64,000 bases of DNA. It comes from Uranotaenia lowii (taxonomy: Eukaryota > Arthropoda > Insecta > Diptera > Culicidae). A program made the position numbers and the translations under genes. Within the stretch, counting starts at the first letter, position 1. Every line of letters begins with the position of its first letter. The notes below the pieces were generated by a model. That model made no database searches, was not told the DNA's origin, and saw nothing but the letters and a program-made list of their open reading frames with translations. The stretch lies in NCBI RefSeq assembly GCF_029784155.1, contig NC_073691.1:54321978-54385977 (forward strand), in the 5' to 3' direction. Positions 32,378 to 43,543 of the stretch are shown piece after piece.

Positions 32378-35300
32378 ATGGATCAAAATAGATGTTTAAA
32401 TATTTTGAATTGGAACGCTAGATCTTTGCTGGCTAACCAAGATGAATTCTTTTTATTTTTGAAAACTCAAAACATACATATTGCTGCCATCACTGAAATT
32501 TTTTTAAAGCCAGACAATAACTTGAAAAGCAATGCTTTCTTTAAAATTTTGCGAAATGATCGACTTGATCGACAAGGTGGGGGTGTACCTATTGTCATCA
32601 ATAGTCGTCTCAAATTTAGACTTCTTCCTTCTTTCAATACAAAAGTCTTAGAAACAATTGGAATTGAATTAGAAACTTCTATGGGGAAAATTATAATTAT
32701 TGCCGCATATTTGCGCAGGTGCAGCGGTGAACAGAAAAATTTTTTGAAGGGAGATTTACAAAAACTCACCAGAAATAAATCTAAATTTTTTATTATTGGT
32801 GACTTTAATGCAAAACACCGATCTTGGAATAATATTTCATCAAATTCAAATGGGAATATTTTATTTAATGACTGCTCTGCAGGTTATTAACTGATGAATA
32901 TCCTAATGTTCTCTTCTTGGTTCTAACGGATTTAGGCGAGCATTGTAGTCAATTAGTTACTCATGCGGACCTCGATTCGGACCACCTTCCAGTAACTATT
33001 TCTTTATCCCAAAGTCCCATTGAAAACCCCTTAAAATCAACTTTTAACTTTCAAAGGACTATTTTGCCTATTTTTTCACATTTTTACGTTAACGTGTGTT
33101 TGAGATATTTACGGTGCAAAAAGCCATAGTAAAAATAATTTTGCACAAATTTGCTCCTTTTACGCACTTTGCGCCTCGGAAATTCATTATTTTTTCCAGA
33201 TGGTTGAGAAGTATAAGGAGCCACTCTAGGATGCTTACGAAATTCAAACCAAGCATCGGTGTGGAACCCTTGATCTCAATTACAGGAACAAATTTATGGT
33301 TATTGGGGACAACTGAATGCAGACCTCTTAACTATGCAGTAAATCCGTTTCCGACAGGCAAAAAGTGTTGCCTGTCAAGTGGACACCCGGGAATTAACTA
33401 AAAATTAGCAATTCCACGGATCGCAATCTGTGCAACCGGGTTTTACGCAATGTGACAGATGTGTTCTTATGGACCAAGAAATTTATGTTAAACCCGAATT
33501 TAAGAGGTCATATTCTTTGAGATGCCTACTCATGAAAAGGTTCCAACCAGGTTCCAATTGATTTTTACACATGAATTTGTGTCAAATATCATGATTTTGA
33601 AAAGGTTTAGCTTCTGTGGTAAAAATAATAGATCAATACATGGCTGAAAAATGTGTGCAAAGATAAAAATTATATTGTATCATAAAGTAAGAGTATTTCC
33701 TGTCACCAACGATAAATTATTTTTTAAATATTTTTACATTAAATATCATAACAACACCTTCATTTCCTCCATAGAAAGTTTTTCGATCAAATCAATAGTT
33801 TTTAAAATACAGAGGTCTGAAACTGCCCGGATACTAAATGATCACAGCCTTAGTCAATGCTAAAGCCGCTTCAATACCTAAAGTTAAACATAAATTTAAT
33901 CAACCTTTGATCGATGATGATCTTCAGTTTTTGATACGACTGAAAAACATTCGTCGACGCCAATATCAACGTACTAGGGATCCTTATTTGAAATGTATTT
34001 ATTGCGACCCTCAAAAAGAGATCAAACGTCGTTTGAATTTCATTCGTAATGAAAATTTTGCTAAAGCAGTAGAGGACATAAAACCCTACTCAAAGCCATT
34101 TTGGAAATTGACTAAAATTCTGAAAAAACCCCAGAAGCCAATTCCTACTTTGAAAGATGGAGATAAACTTCTTTTAACTAATGCAGAAAAAGCTCAAAGA
34201 TTAGCCCAACAATTTGAGTCTGCTCATGATTTTAATTTTAACGTTGTTAGTCCAATTAATGCTCAAATTTCCCTTGAATTTGATGATATTCTTTCTAAAC
34301 AAAATGTATTTGAAAGTTATTGTGTGACAAATATTAATGAACTAAAATTGATTTTCAAAAAAATTAAAAATATGAATGCTACGGGGGAAGATGGGGTTTT
34401 CTTTATTCTAATTAAAAAGTTGCCTGAAAGCACTTTAAATTTTTTAGTTAAAAGCTTCAATTAATGTTTTCACTTGGCTTATTTTCCTAATTAATGGAAA
34501 AATGCTAAAGTAACTCCAATTTTGAAACCTGGAAAAAGTGCTGCAGAGCCATCACGTTATCGACCAATTAGTTTGCTTCCTTCTTTAAGTAAACTATTTG
34601 AGAAAGTTATTTTGAATAGGATGATTACATTAATCAGAATTCTATTTTCCCTGATGAACAATTTAGTTTTCGTCATGGATATTCTACTACACATCAACTT
34701 TTGAGTGTAACTTATATGATTAACGCTAGCAAATCTGAAGGATATTCAACTGGTGTTGCTCTTCTTGATATTGAAAAAGCTTTTGACAGTGTTTGGCACA
34801 AAGGTTTAGTAGCTAAATTAGCTCGATTTGATTTTCCTGTATATCTCACCAAAATTATTCAAAATTTTTTGACTAGCCGAACCTTACAAGTAAGCTATTA
34901 AAATTCATGCTCTGAAAGGACACCCATTAGAGCTGGTGTCCCTCAGGGTAGTATACTTGGGCCAATTTTATATAATATTTTTACTTCTGACCTTCCTGAT
35001 GTACCAGAAGGAAAGGGTAGAAGATTATTTGCTGATGATACTTTGCTTTCAGCCAAAGGTCGAAATTTACGGATGGTACGCAGTAGATTGCAACAAAATT
35101 TGAATCCCTTTTTGAAATACTTGAAAATGTGGAAAAATTCTGCTAACGCTTCCAAAATTCAACTTATTTTATTTCCTTATAAGCCAAAAGCTCAATTTTT
35201 AAAACCTAATGAAAATCATTCCATAACTTTTAATGGGGTTTAATTAGAATGGTCTGATCACGTGAAGTACTTGGGACTCACACTTGATCGGAACCTTACT

Positions 35301-35674
35301 TTTAAAATCACATTGAAGATATTCAATCTAAATGTGATAAATACACTAAATCTCTTTATTCTCTCATCAACAGGAAATCCCGCCTCTGCCTGAGGAATAA
35401 GATGCTGAAATATAAACAAGTTTTCCGACTAGCGATAATGTATGCAGTTCCAATTTGGTCTAGCTGCTGCGCGACGAGGAAGAAAGCCATCCAGAGGATT
35501 CAGAACAAGGTTCTGAAAATGATTTTGCGGCTTCCACCTTGGCACAGCACCGAAGATCTTCATCGGATTGCGGGTATTGAATCGATCGAAGAAATGGCCC
35601 GCAAAATCATCTCCAACATCAGAAGCAAATCGATGCAGTCTTCCATCGCAGAGATTCGTTCCCTTTATAATTAG
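32378..35674 (+). pseudogene. Jockey/Juan-like LINE ORF2 (endonuclease + reverse transcriptase)
   Basis: Likely start ATG 32378 (MDQNRCLNILNWNARSL). The endonuclease has NWNARSL, AITE, IIGDFNAKHRSWN and later DLDSDHLPV, so its catalytic residues are present. A deletion and frameshift lie near 32888-32915. About 780 bases of unrelated DNA (about 33065-33845) interrupt the linker. The RT follows: GEDGVFFILIKKLP, YRPISLLPSLSKLFEKV, VALLDIEKAFDSVWHKG, GVPQGSILGPILYN and RRLFADDTLLSA (about 35020-35055). Stops and shifts occur near 34462, 34650, 34900, 35240 and 35310. The C-terminus ends ...SSIAEIRSLYN. It is clearly Jockey clade and probably Juan-like. A second copy on the minus strand is at 37388-45400. 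Confidence 0.88.
33065..33845. other. Insertion of unknown type inside LINE ORF2
   Basis: The LINE protein reads well up to FNFQRT (33059) and resumes at VNAKAASIPK (about 33850). The minus-strand copy shows what normally precedes VNAKAAS. The DNA between shows no recognised element ends. Short words such as CAGACCTCTTAA / TTAAGAGGTC (33320, 33503) and AGAGGTCTGAAACTG (33810) form small inverted repeats, a hint of a structured insert. Confidence 0.45.
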
Positions 35675-35905
35675 TTTAATTTTAGGATAGTGTTTAGTTT
35701 TAAGTTTAAAATATTTTTACCATTACAGGATGTTCTCCTACATTAAATACTTGATTGCGCCCAGCAAATTTAAATCTTATAAATAAATTTTTATTATTTA
35801 GTTAACTATAGGGCTCTGAACAGTTCATTATTGAACTGAACACCTAATTTAATGTAATAATGCAAATGTAATGATGAATAGATACAAATAAAAACATATT
35901 AAAAA
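35675..35905 (+). other. LINE 3' UTR and poly(A) end
   Basis: Non-coding tail of the Jockey-type LINE, ending ...AAATAAAAACATATT followed by an A-run. The same sequence, reversed, occurs at 37388-37610 in the second copy, which proves it belongs to the element. Confidence 0.75.
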
Positions 35906-36364
35906 AAAAGCTTAAAAATTAAAAAAAAATGATTAAGTTCCAATCTAATTGAAAGCATTAAAATTTGAAGAAAGTTCTTCGAAACATGCAAAGGAAAGAA
36001 TAATATTATCCACCATTTAAGACCAAAAACGTTGTAATTGAGCGAGCGCCGACGAGAAACTTAACCGAAGTAGGTAATAAATCCCAACTCAAATGGGGGT
36101 AAAACACATTCTAATAATTTAACAGCTACATCAGCTTCAGTATACTTATAGTGCGTGCATGGACAACCGGCAACATATCGCGAGTGACCCAAACCTCGCC
36201 TTGAAAGACACGGAGCCGGAGAGCCGGCTCAGGTTGACTAGGGCCACGACATCATCGCTGGACCGGACCGGGTCAGGCAGGACATCAGGAAACATTCGTC
36301 CTTCTGTGTTTTCCGAGCACGTTGTCCTGTAATTTCCGGGGAAGCAGCAGCAGCAGAATCAGAT
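35906..36364. other. Unassigned GC-balanced DNA
   Basis: After an A-rich stretch the composition becomes GC-balanced from about 36130. CAG repeats (AGCAGCAGCAGCAG) lie near 36345. It could be a host untranslated or regulatory region. No gene proven. Confidence 0.3.
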
Positions 36365-36556
36365 ATGGAGTTAAACGACGTTCAAGTGGGTCACTCCCGG
36401 ATGTTGTATAAAATGTCCGCTCGTCGTCCGATGGATTTGTTTTCTGCCGACCGGCCACCGCGCTTTTCTCCTGGTGGCCACGTGGCTGCAACTAACAATA
36501 ACAATATGGCTGCTGGAGGAATGCCATTCAATATGAAAGACATAAATCCATATTAA
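36365..36556 (+). CDS. Small candidate ORF, unrecognised
   Basis: 63 codons: MELNDVQVGHSRMLYKMSAR..., with an Asn run (AATNNNNMAAGG) and ending FNMKDINPY. Balanced base composition, preceding CAG-rich DNA and homopolymeric Asn are features of exons of insect regulatory proteins. There is no domain, no recognised homologue, and an antisense frame of equal length exists. An internal start at MSARRPMDLFSAD (36413) is possible. Could be a short exon or chance. Confidence 0.25.
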   Translation: MELNDVQVGHSRMLYKMSARRPMDLFSADRPPRFSPGGHVAATNNNNMAAGGMPFNMKDINPY

Positions 36557-37387
36557 AGCGGTCATTAAAATGGAATTCCGCTACGTGTAAGACGAATTGG
36601 GGCTGACGGAATAGGATGAAGGGAAACATTTGGACCAAGAGCTATCAACTTCGACACAAACATCCTCCACTCAACGAAACAGGGCAATCGGAGCCTGTAG
36701 TAGGTGTAGGTGGGCGGAATCACCGCCATCCATCCACTTCACTCGAGGAGCAGCACCACCCTAGCAGCAGCCTAAATTGTTGAACGGACGTCAAACAGCA
36801 CAAACAGATTTGCAGAATTTGCAACGAAAGCAGCAATGCTGCAGGCCGTCCTTAGAATGAGAGGAGAGATGGGTTGGTTTGATGTCCATAGTGACAGAGC
36901 TTCCGGAATCCGACGACCGACGCTCGACGGATGCAATACTTAGGCGAGCTATGACGGGTGTGGATGTGAGCAATAATGGGTAAAACGTTATGACAGCTCG
37001 ATGAATAAGGTGTCAAAGATTTGACAGGAATAGCTCCGATGAATGGGCGTCTATCGGAATAACAACACACCGTTTGAAGAGCAGGTTGAACCGGACCCGG
37101 TGAGGTCAATGCTGGTAAATAGCGATTCAAAAACACACTAACCTACATTTTATGTATGTAGGTGGTTGCATTGATATTAGTTATCTTTGAAATCAAAATT
37201 TGCAAGACGTTTTACAGGGTTCTCCTACTTTTTAAAAACGCTTCAAAACAGATACCTTGGTTACTAATTATTCAAATCGAACCACCTGAACAATTAGTGA
37301 CATTCTATGAAGCCTTGGCAACAACACCAAACAAAAATAATTTCAAGATTGGCTCAAACTTGCCTCTCACCTCACGACTTCAATGCC
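36557..37387. other. Unassigned DNA between the two LINE copies
   Basis: GC-balanced until about 37140, then AT-rich. No gene or element end seen. It resembles host non-coding DNA. Confidence 0.3.
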
Positions 37388-37610
37388 TTTTTTTAATATG
37401 TCTTTATTTGTATCAATTCATCATTACATTTATATTACATTATTACATTAAATCAGGTGTTCAGCTCAATAATGAACTGTTCAGAGCCCTATAGTTAACT
37501 AAATAATAAAAATTTATTTATAAGATTCAAATTTGCTGAGCGCAATGAAGTATTTAATGTAGGAGAACATCCTGTAATGGCAAAAATATTTTAAACTTAA
37601 TACTAAACAC
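37388..37610 (-). other. LINE copy 2: 3' UTR (split from its coding part)
   Basis: Reverse complement of the 3' tail at 35675-35900, with its poly(A) appearing as TTTTTTT at 37387-37394. The rest of this LINE copy resumes at 43544, beyond the 5.9-kb foldback. The sequence GGATAGTG of copy 1 is split here, with ATA duplicated. Confidence 0.85.
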
Positions 37611-37613
37611 TAT
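37611..37613. repeat. 3-bp target duplication of the outer element (TAT), left
   Basis: TAT at 37611-37613 and again at 43541-43543. The uninterrupted target is visible in LINE copy 1 (near 35694), which carries the motif once. Confidence 0.8.
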
Positions 37614-39210
37614 CCCAAGTAACACAGATCAAGCCAATTGGCTTTTTTGAGTTTTAATATTGTTTTATGAAGACTTTTCGATGGCATCCAATTTTTAAAA
37701 CGGTTTTATTGTAACATAGGAAATGCTTCATTTATCGTGTGTTTTAAAAGAGCCCTGAAAGTTTTGCTAAAACTTGAATAAAACACTATCTTAAGAGTGT
37801 TGTAAAAAATTTCCAAAGGTATTGCTAAAGATTCAATAAAACACATATTTTCCTGTTTTCATTAGAGCTTTGGTACCAGTTTTAATAATGCGCTCAATGC
37901 GCTTTTAAAACTAGCGTTCAAGCCAAGTTGAAAAACTGTTTTATTGGAACATTGGATGTAGGCATGATAAAACTAAGTGACAGATTATTTGACAATCGAG
38001 AAGAACGTATACACGCTTAAACTTTTTTACCTCTTTTTGAGATAGCATAATCTGTTTTGAAAGGATTATCACTCAAAATTGAGAAAAGCGTGCTATCAAA
38101 ATGATATAAATTAACACAGCCTAATTCATCTGAAAAATAAAAACAACTTTGTTGTATCCGCATTCATATTTCAAAACAATCGCAAATCAGGCCAAATCAT
38201 TATTCGCTCAATTCGAATAAAAGCCTACTTTGAATAAACGGTTTTTGTGATTCGATAAGAATAACTGTATTAGAAAATTCATTTACAAGTATGCCTATTA
38301 AACTACTTGTTTTATTTATCCATCTCTGTCTCTCAATGCGAAGTTGATCTTTATTTACGTCATCCAATCCAGAACTAACAACATTATTTTCAGATCAACC
38401 GTCCTTGAATATTTCTAGAAGACTGCAGAAACCGGCTTCAACTCAGCAAAGACGGAGAAATTGAGTTTCATCACAAGCGAAAATGCTCATTCTAAATCAG
38501 CCTCAACAAGTTTCAGATGATATATTCAGAATGAAGACCACTAGCATTGGCCGATCATTGAAAATAACGATTTATTAAAAGCGTAATGCAGTTCTGGTAA
38601 TAGTAAGCAAAACATCCGAAGGACGTTTTAAAGAATCGTTTTATCGCTTCCAATTGTTTTCCCATACAACTGTTTTAACAGTTTTTAACTGTTTTACATA
38701 ACCTAACTACACATTCAAAATTCAATCATTTCGGAATTCACGATTCAGAAAATGTTTTTACAATTTTAATAATCGTTTGCTAAACGTTTTATTACGCTTC
38801 AAAAATCATTTGATTATAATCCTCATTTATGCGGCATATTATTTAGCTTTGAGGCCAGGTTTTTGATGACAGAAAATGTTCTATTCCAAAACAGTTTGAG
38901 ATTATTTGATAGCAATACCTACTTTTTATTCAAAGATAATTGACCATCCTCTATTCATAGTTAAAAGGAAACAAAACAAAAAGTTGCATGAATGCCTTTT
39001 GCCAAGCAACAAATCGAAATGTTCTCATTTATTGCGAAAAACTTCTCTCTCTCAAAAATGGATGAATCCATCATGAGCGTGTAATCCATTAAGAGAAACG
39101 TCAAACGAAGCTGTGATTCAAGGTCTCTTAAAACCATTTAAAAACTGTTTATTGAAATTGTTTTATTACCACATTTTTCTAACCGGCATAAAACCATTTT
39201 AACACTGTTT

Positions 39211-39213
39211 TAC
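39211..39213. repeat. 3-bp target duplication of the inner element (TAC), left
   Basis: TAC at 39211-39213 and 42692-42694 brackets the inner copy. The reverse strand of the inner copy shows the unbroken form (ACTGTTTTACAACTGC, about 40070-40085), confirming the site. Confidence 0.82.
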
Positions 39214-42200
39214 CCCAAGTAACAATTTAAGTTTTATTCCAACCTTAACAGTCCACTTAAGACCATTTCCTAAAGCTACTTGATAAGCCAAAGCGCATTC
39301 TACGCTTTTAGCACAACTACTTTAAAGTTAACATATGGCCAAAAGGGACCATTTTGTTAACGTTTTTAAAGCTAATTCTATACGCTATAATAAAACATCC
39401 AACAGAATTGTTTTATTCGACCTTATAGACATAGCCTTAAGAAACCTTTCAGAGCTCTTTTAAGACTATCCACAGCTCCTTTAAAACTACGTCAAGGAAT
39501 CTGATAGGAATTTTACTGTGGCAGCTGTGGAATCTGATAGAAATTTTACAGTGGGAGCTGTGAAATTTGATAGATACTCTACTGTCGGAGCTTTCTGTTA
39601 GTTTTTTTCTCGTGTTATCACTTCCTCTCCCAAACATTTGGTGATTGGTGATGATTGCATTTAAATTATTTTAAAAATATTTTCATTTTCATTTTTCATA
39701 TGTCTTATCATAAAACTTCCTGCGCCCTCAGATTTCTGGTGAAATATATACGAAATAGCATCAAAACATATGCGCGCCTCAAAGAAAAACAAGGTTGACA
39801 CAATTTTAAGAATTTTGTTTATTAAAAAATAATAATTTAAGTAACATTTAAATTTGCTCAAATTATGCAATTTTTGTTTTTCTTTGAAATTCATTACCTA
39901 TACAACAAATAGTACCGCAAGCATTGTCAAATTTGTTGAATATGTCTAGTTTTTAGTATTATAATATTATTTCCAGCAAGATGGCGTCAGTAAATTCGAT
40001 TCAATTTCACAATCAACATGGCGTTCAGTAAGTTAATGTTGAACATCTTAACGCAGTTGTAAAACAGTTTTGAAATTGTTTTTTGCCGGTTGTAATAATG
40101 TTGTAATAAAACAATTTCAACAAACAGTTTTAAAATGGTTTTAAGAGACCTCGAATCAAAACTTCGTTTGACGTTTCTTTAAATATACACGCTCATGATG
40201 GATTCGTCCATTCTTGAGTAGGATAAGTTTGTCGCAATAAATGAGATCATTTCGATTTGTTGCTTGGCAAAAGGCATTCATGAAACTTTTCGTTTTGTTT
40301 CCTCTTGACTATAATTGAAGGATGGTCAATAACCTTTAAATAACAAGTAGGTGATGATATCAAATAATCTCAGACTGTTTAAAAATAGATCATTTTCTGT
40401 AATCAAAAGCCTGGCTTTAGAGCTTAATAAAAACCCGTATAATTGAGGATTATAACCAAACGATTTCTTAAATCGACAAATGACGATTTGATGAAGCGCA
40501 GTAACACGTTTAGCAAACGATTATAGAAATAGTGAAATACATTGCCTGAATCGTAAATTCCGAAATAATTGTATTTTGAACATGTAGTTAGGTTGAGTAA
40601 CTGTTGAAAACTGATAAAACAGTTGTATGGGAAAACTTTTCTGCAATCAGTCTGCTAACGATTTAGGTGACGATATTATAATAATGAGTAAGAAACATAT
40701 CAATCTGTAATGGTCCTACTGTTGCAATTGGACGCGATAAAACGATTTTATAAAACGTGCTTCGGACGTTTCGCTTACGATAATCAGAACCACGTTACGC
40801 TTCAAATAAATCGTAATGTCCAATGATCGGCCACTGCTAATAGTCTTCATTCTGACAATTTATATCAACTGAATTTTGTTGAGGCTGATGAAAGTATAGA
40901 ATGAGTATTTTCACTTGTAATGAAGCTCAATTTCTCCGTCTTTTCTGAGGAGAAGCCGGTGGCTGCAGTCTTCTAAAACCTTTCCAGAGCGGTTGATCCG
41001 GAAAGAATTTTGTTAACTCTTGATTGAATGACGTAAATATAGATTAACTTCGCATTGAGAGACAGGAATGGATAAATAAAACTAGTATGGGAGAGTGGGG
41101 AATCATGGGCCACTTTTTTTCTCTGTTCCATAACTTCTTTATTATAAAAGATAAAATGAAAATAAAAAATGGTATGGTTTTCTACATTTTCAAGGTATCA
41201 TAAGGTATTTTTTAAAATTTTTAATAAGTTTTTTCCCCAAATTCTGACTGTTTGAAAAAAAGGAATATTTTTTGGATTTTGAAAAATGGTGGGGAATCGT
41301 GGGCCACCAATTCCAAATTGACCAAATAACATGCAAAGTTTATGAGTTGACCCAAAACTGTGATTTCCTAATTCATTTCGTTATTCAAAAGCAATTTCAG
41401 ATGATGAAATAAAAAAGAGAGCTGTGTATGATCGCATAGATTCCAAAACCTGGCTCGCGAACGTTTTGGCAAAATTTCTTATATAGGATAGACAAAATAT
41501 TTTTCATAACTCTTCATTTGGCATAAGAAAACTTTACAGATAGGTAAAACGTATTTTAAGTTCTGAATGTGTATAAAAACATAAAAATATAGGTGATTCA
41601 AGATGTGTGGCCCACGATTCCCCACAAGCTATGATTTGCAAATTGGTTGCGCTTGTGTGACTTATTGATGTTTCATCAAAAATTCCTTTTCCACGTGAGA
41701 GATCATGACAAAATGAAGATCATAAGCGTATGAGCATATTTTTGTTATGCACTTTAGGTTCCCCAACGATGAAATTAGCGGGTGTTTTTTTTAATTGTGT
41801 AAGTAAATTTTTCTAACTTCTTTTAGCTTGATAAATAAAAGAAGCATATGATGCGTATTTCAGTCAAAAACATATAGGAATATATGCTCACGCAAAGCGA
41901 CGACGATGACAGTTGGTTTGAGATTTTTATCTCAACACACATCTGATAATTTAAAAGTGGCCCACGTTTCCCCATGGCCCACGATACCCTACTCTCCCCT
42001 ACTTTATTCGGCGTACTTGTAAATTAATTATCTTATACATATATTCTTATCGATTATAAAAAAACGTTTATTCACAGTGTGTTTTTATTCGAACTCTAAG
42101 AACTTTAGCGAATAACGATTTGCGGTTGTTTTGAAATTTGAATGCGGATACATCAAAGTTGTTTTTATTTTTCAGATGGATTTAGCTGTGTTAATTTATA

Positions 42201-42691
42201 TCATTTTGATAGCACGTTTTCCTCAATTTTGAGTGATAATCCTTTCAAAGCAGGTTATCCTATCTCAAAAAGAGGTAAAAAAGTTTAAGCGTGTATACGT
42301 TCTTCTCGATTGTCAAATCATCTGTCACTTAGTTTTATCATGCCTACATCCAATGTTCCAATAAAATAGTTTTTCAACTTGGCTTGAACGCTAGTTTTAA
42401 AAGCGCAATGAGAGCATTATTCAAACTGGTACCAAAGCTCTAATAAAAACAGGAAAGTATTGGTTTTATTGAATCTTTAGCAATACTTTTACAACTTTTT
42501 TACAACACTCTTAAGATAGTGTTTTATTCAAGTTTAAGCAAAACTTTCAGCGTTCTTTTAAAACACACGATAAATGAAGCATTTCCTATGTTACAATAAA
42601 ACCGTTTTAAAAATTGGATATTATCGAAAAGTCTTCATAAAACAATATTAAAACACAAAAAAGCCAATTGGCTTGATCTTTGTTACTTGGG
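39214..42691. mobile_element. Inner CCCAAGTAACA element, inverted, nested in its own family
   Basis: Starts CCCAAGTAACAATTTAAG and ends GATCTTTGTTACTTGGG. Read reversed it matches the outer element along its whole length: 39214 to about 40070 matches 42695-43540 reversed, and about 40080-42691 matches 37614-39213 reversed. Without the 912-bp MITE inside it is about 2.56 kb. By eye the two copies are over 90% alike in many blocks. Together they make a long interleaved palindrome of the form P Q P' Q'. Confidence 0.85.
41088..41999. mobile_element. TA-flanked MITE inside the inner element, 912 bp
   Basis: The left end is TGGGAGAGTGGGGAATCATG and the reversed right end is GGGGAGAGTAGGGTATCGTG. 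TA occurs at 41086-41087 and 42000-42001. The opposite arm (about 38290-38315) preserves the empty site with a single TA. The motif TGGGGAATCGTGGGCCAC recurs inside (about 41291, 41617). No transposase. Confidence 0.8.
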
Positions 42692-43543
42692 TACAACTGC
42701 TTTAAGATTTTCAATATCAATTTACTGAACGCCATGTTGATTGTGAAATTGAATCGAAATTACTGACGCCATGTTGCTGGAAATAATACTTTAATACTAA
42801 AAACTAGACATTTTCATCAAATTTGACAATGTTGGCGGTACTATTTGTTGTATAGGTGATGAATTTCAACGCAAAACAAAAGTTGCATCTTTTGAGCCAA
42901 TTTATTTTTTTCCTTTAATTATAATTTTTCTATTTAAAAAATGCTTAAAATATGGTCAACCTTGATTTTCTTTGAGGCGCGCTTAAGTTTTGATGCTATT
43001 TCGTATATACTTCACCAGAAATCTGAGGTTGCAGGAAGTTTCTTGCTTAGATATATTCAAAATGAGAATTAGAATGTTTTTAAAATATTTTAAATGGAAT
43101 CTTTACCTATCACCAAATGCATGGGAGAGTAAGTGATAAAACGAGAAAAAACACGGAACAGAAAGCTCCCACAGTAAAATTTCTATTAGATTCCACAGCT
43201 ACCACAGTAAAATTCCTATCAGATTTCACAGCTCCCACAGTAAAATTCCTATCAGATTCCACGACGTAGTTTTAAAAGAGCTGTGGATAGTCTGAAGAGG
43301 GCTCTGAAAGGTTTCTTAAAGCTATGTCTATAAGGTCGAATAAAACTATTCTGTTGGATGTTTTATTATAGCGTATAGAATTAGCTTTAAAAACGTTAAC
43401 AAATGGGCCCTTTTAGCCATATGTTAGCTTTAAAGTAGTTGTGCTAAAGCGTAGAATGCGCTTTGGCTTATAAAGTAGTTTTAGGAAATAGTCTTAAGCG
43501 AACTGTTAAGGTTGGAATAAAACTTAAATTGTTACTTGGGTAT

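Larger units (their letters stand above)
37614..43540. mobile_element. Outer CCCAAGTAACA element (CACTA-like, non-autonomous), carrying an inverted copy of itself
   Basis: The element begins CCCAAGTAACACAG and ends TTGTTACTTGGG, with a TAT duplication, inside LINE copy 2. Its own sequence is 37614-39213 plus 42695-43540, about 2.45 kb. It is split by a second copy of the same family in reverse orientation (39214-42691). The body is AT-rich, full of short GTTTTAT/TTAAAAC words in both orientations, and without coding capacity. Terminus, 3-bp duplications and subterminal repeats fit CACTA-type elements. The transposase gene at 2417-6103 has the same terminus beside it. Confidence 0.85.

Noticed and set aside
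37614..43540. Single giant hairpin transposon
   Set aside because: The arms are interleaved, and internal TAC duplications show two separate insertions.
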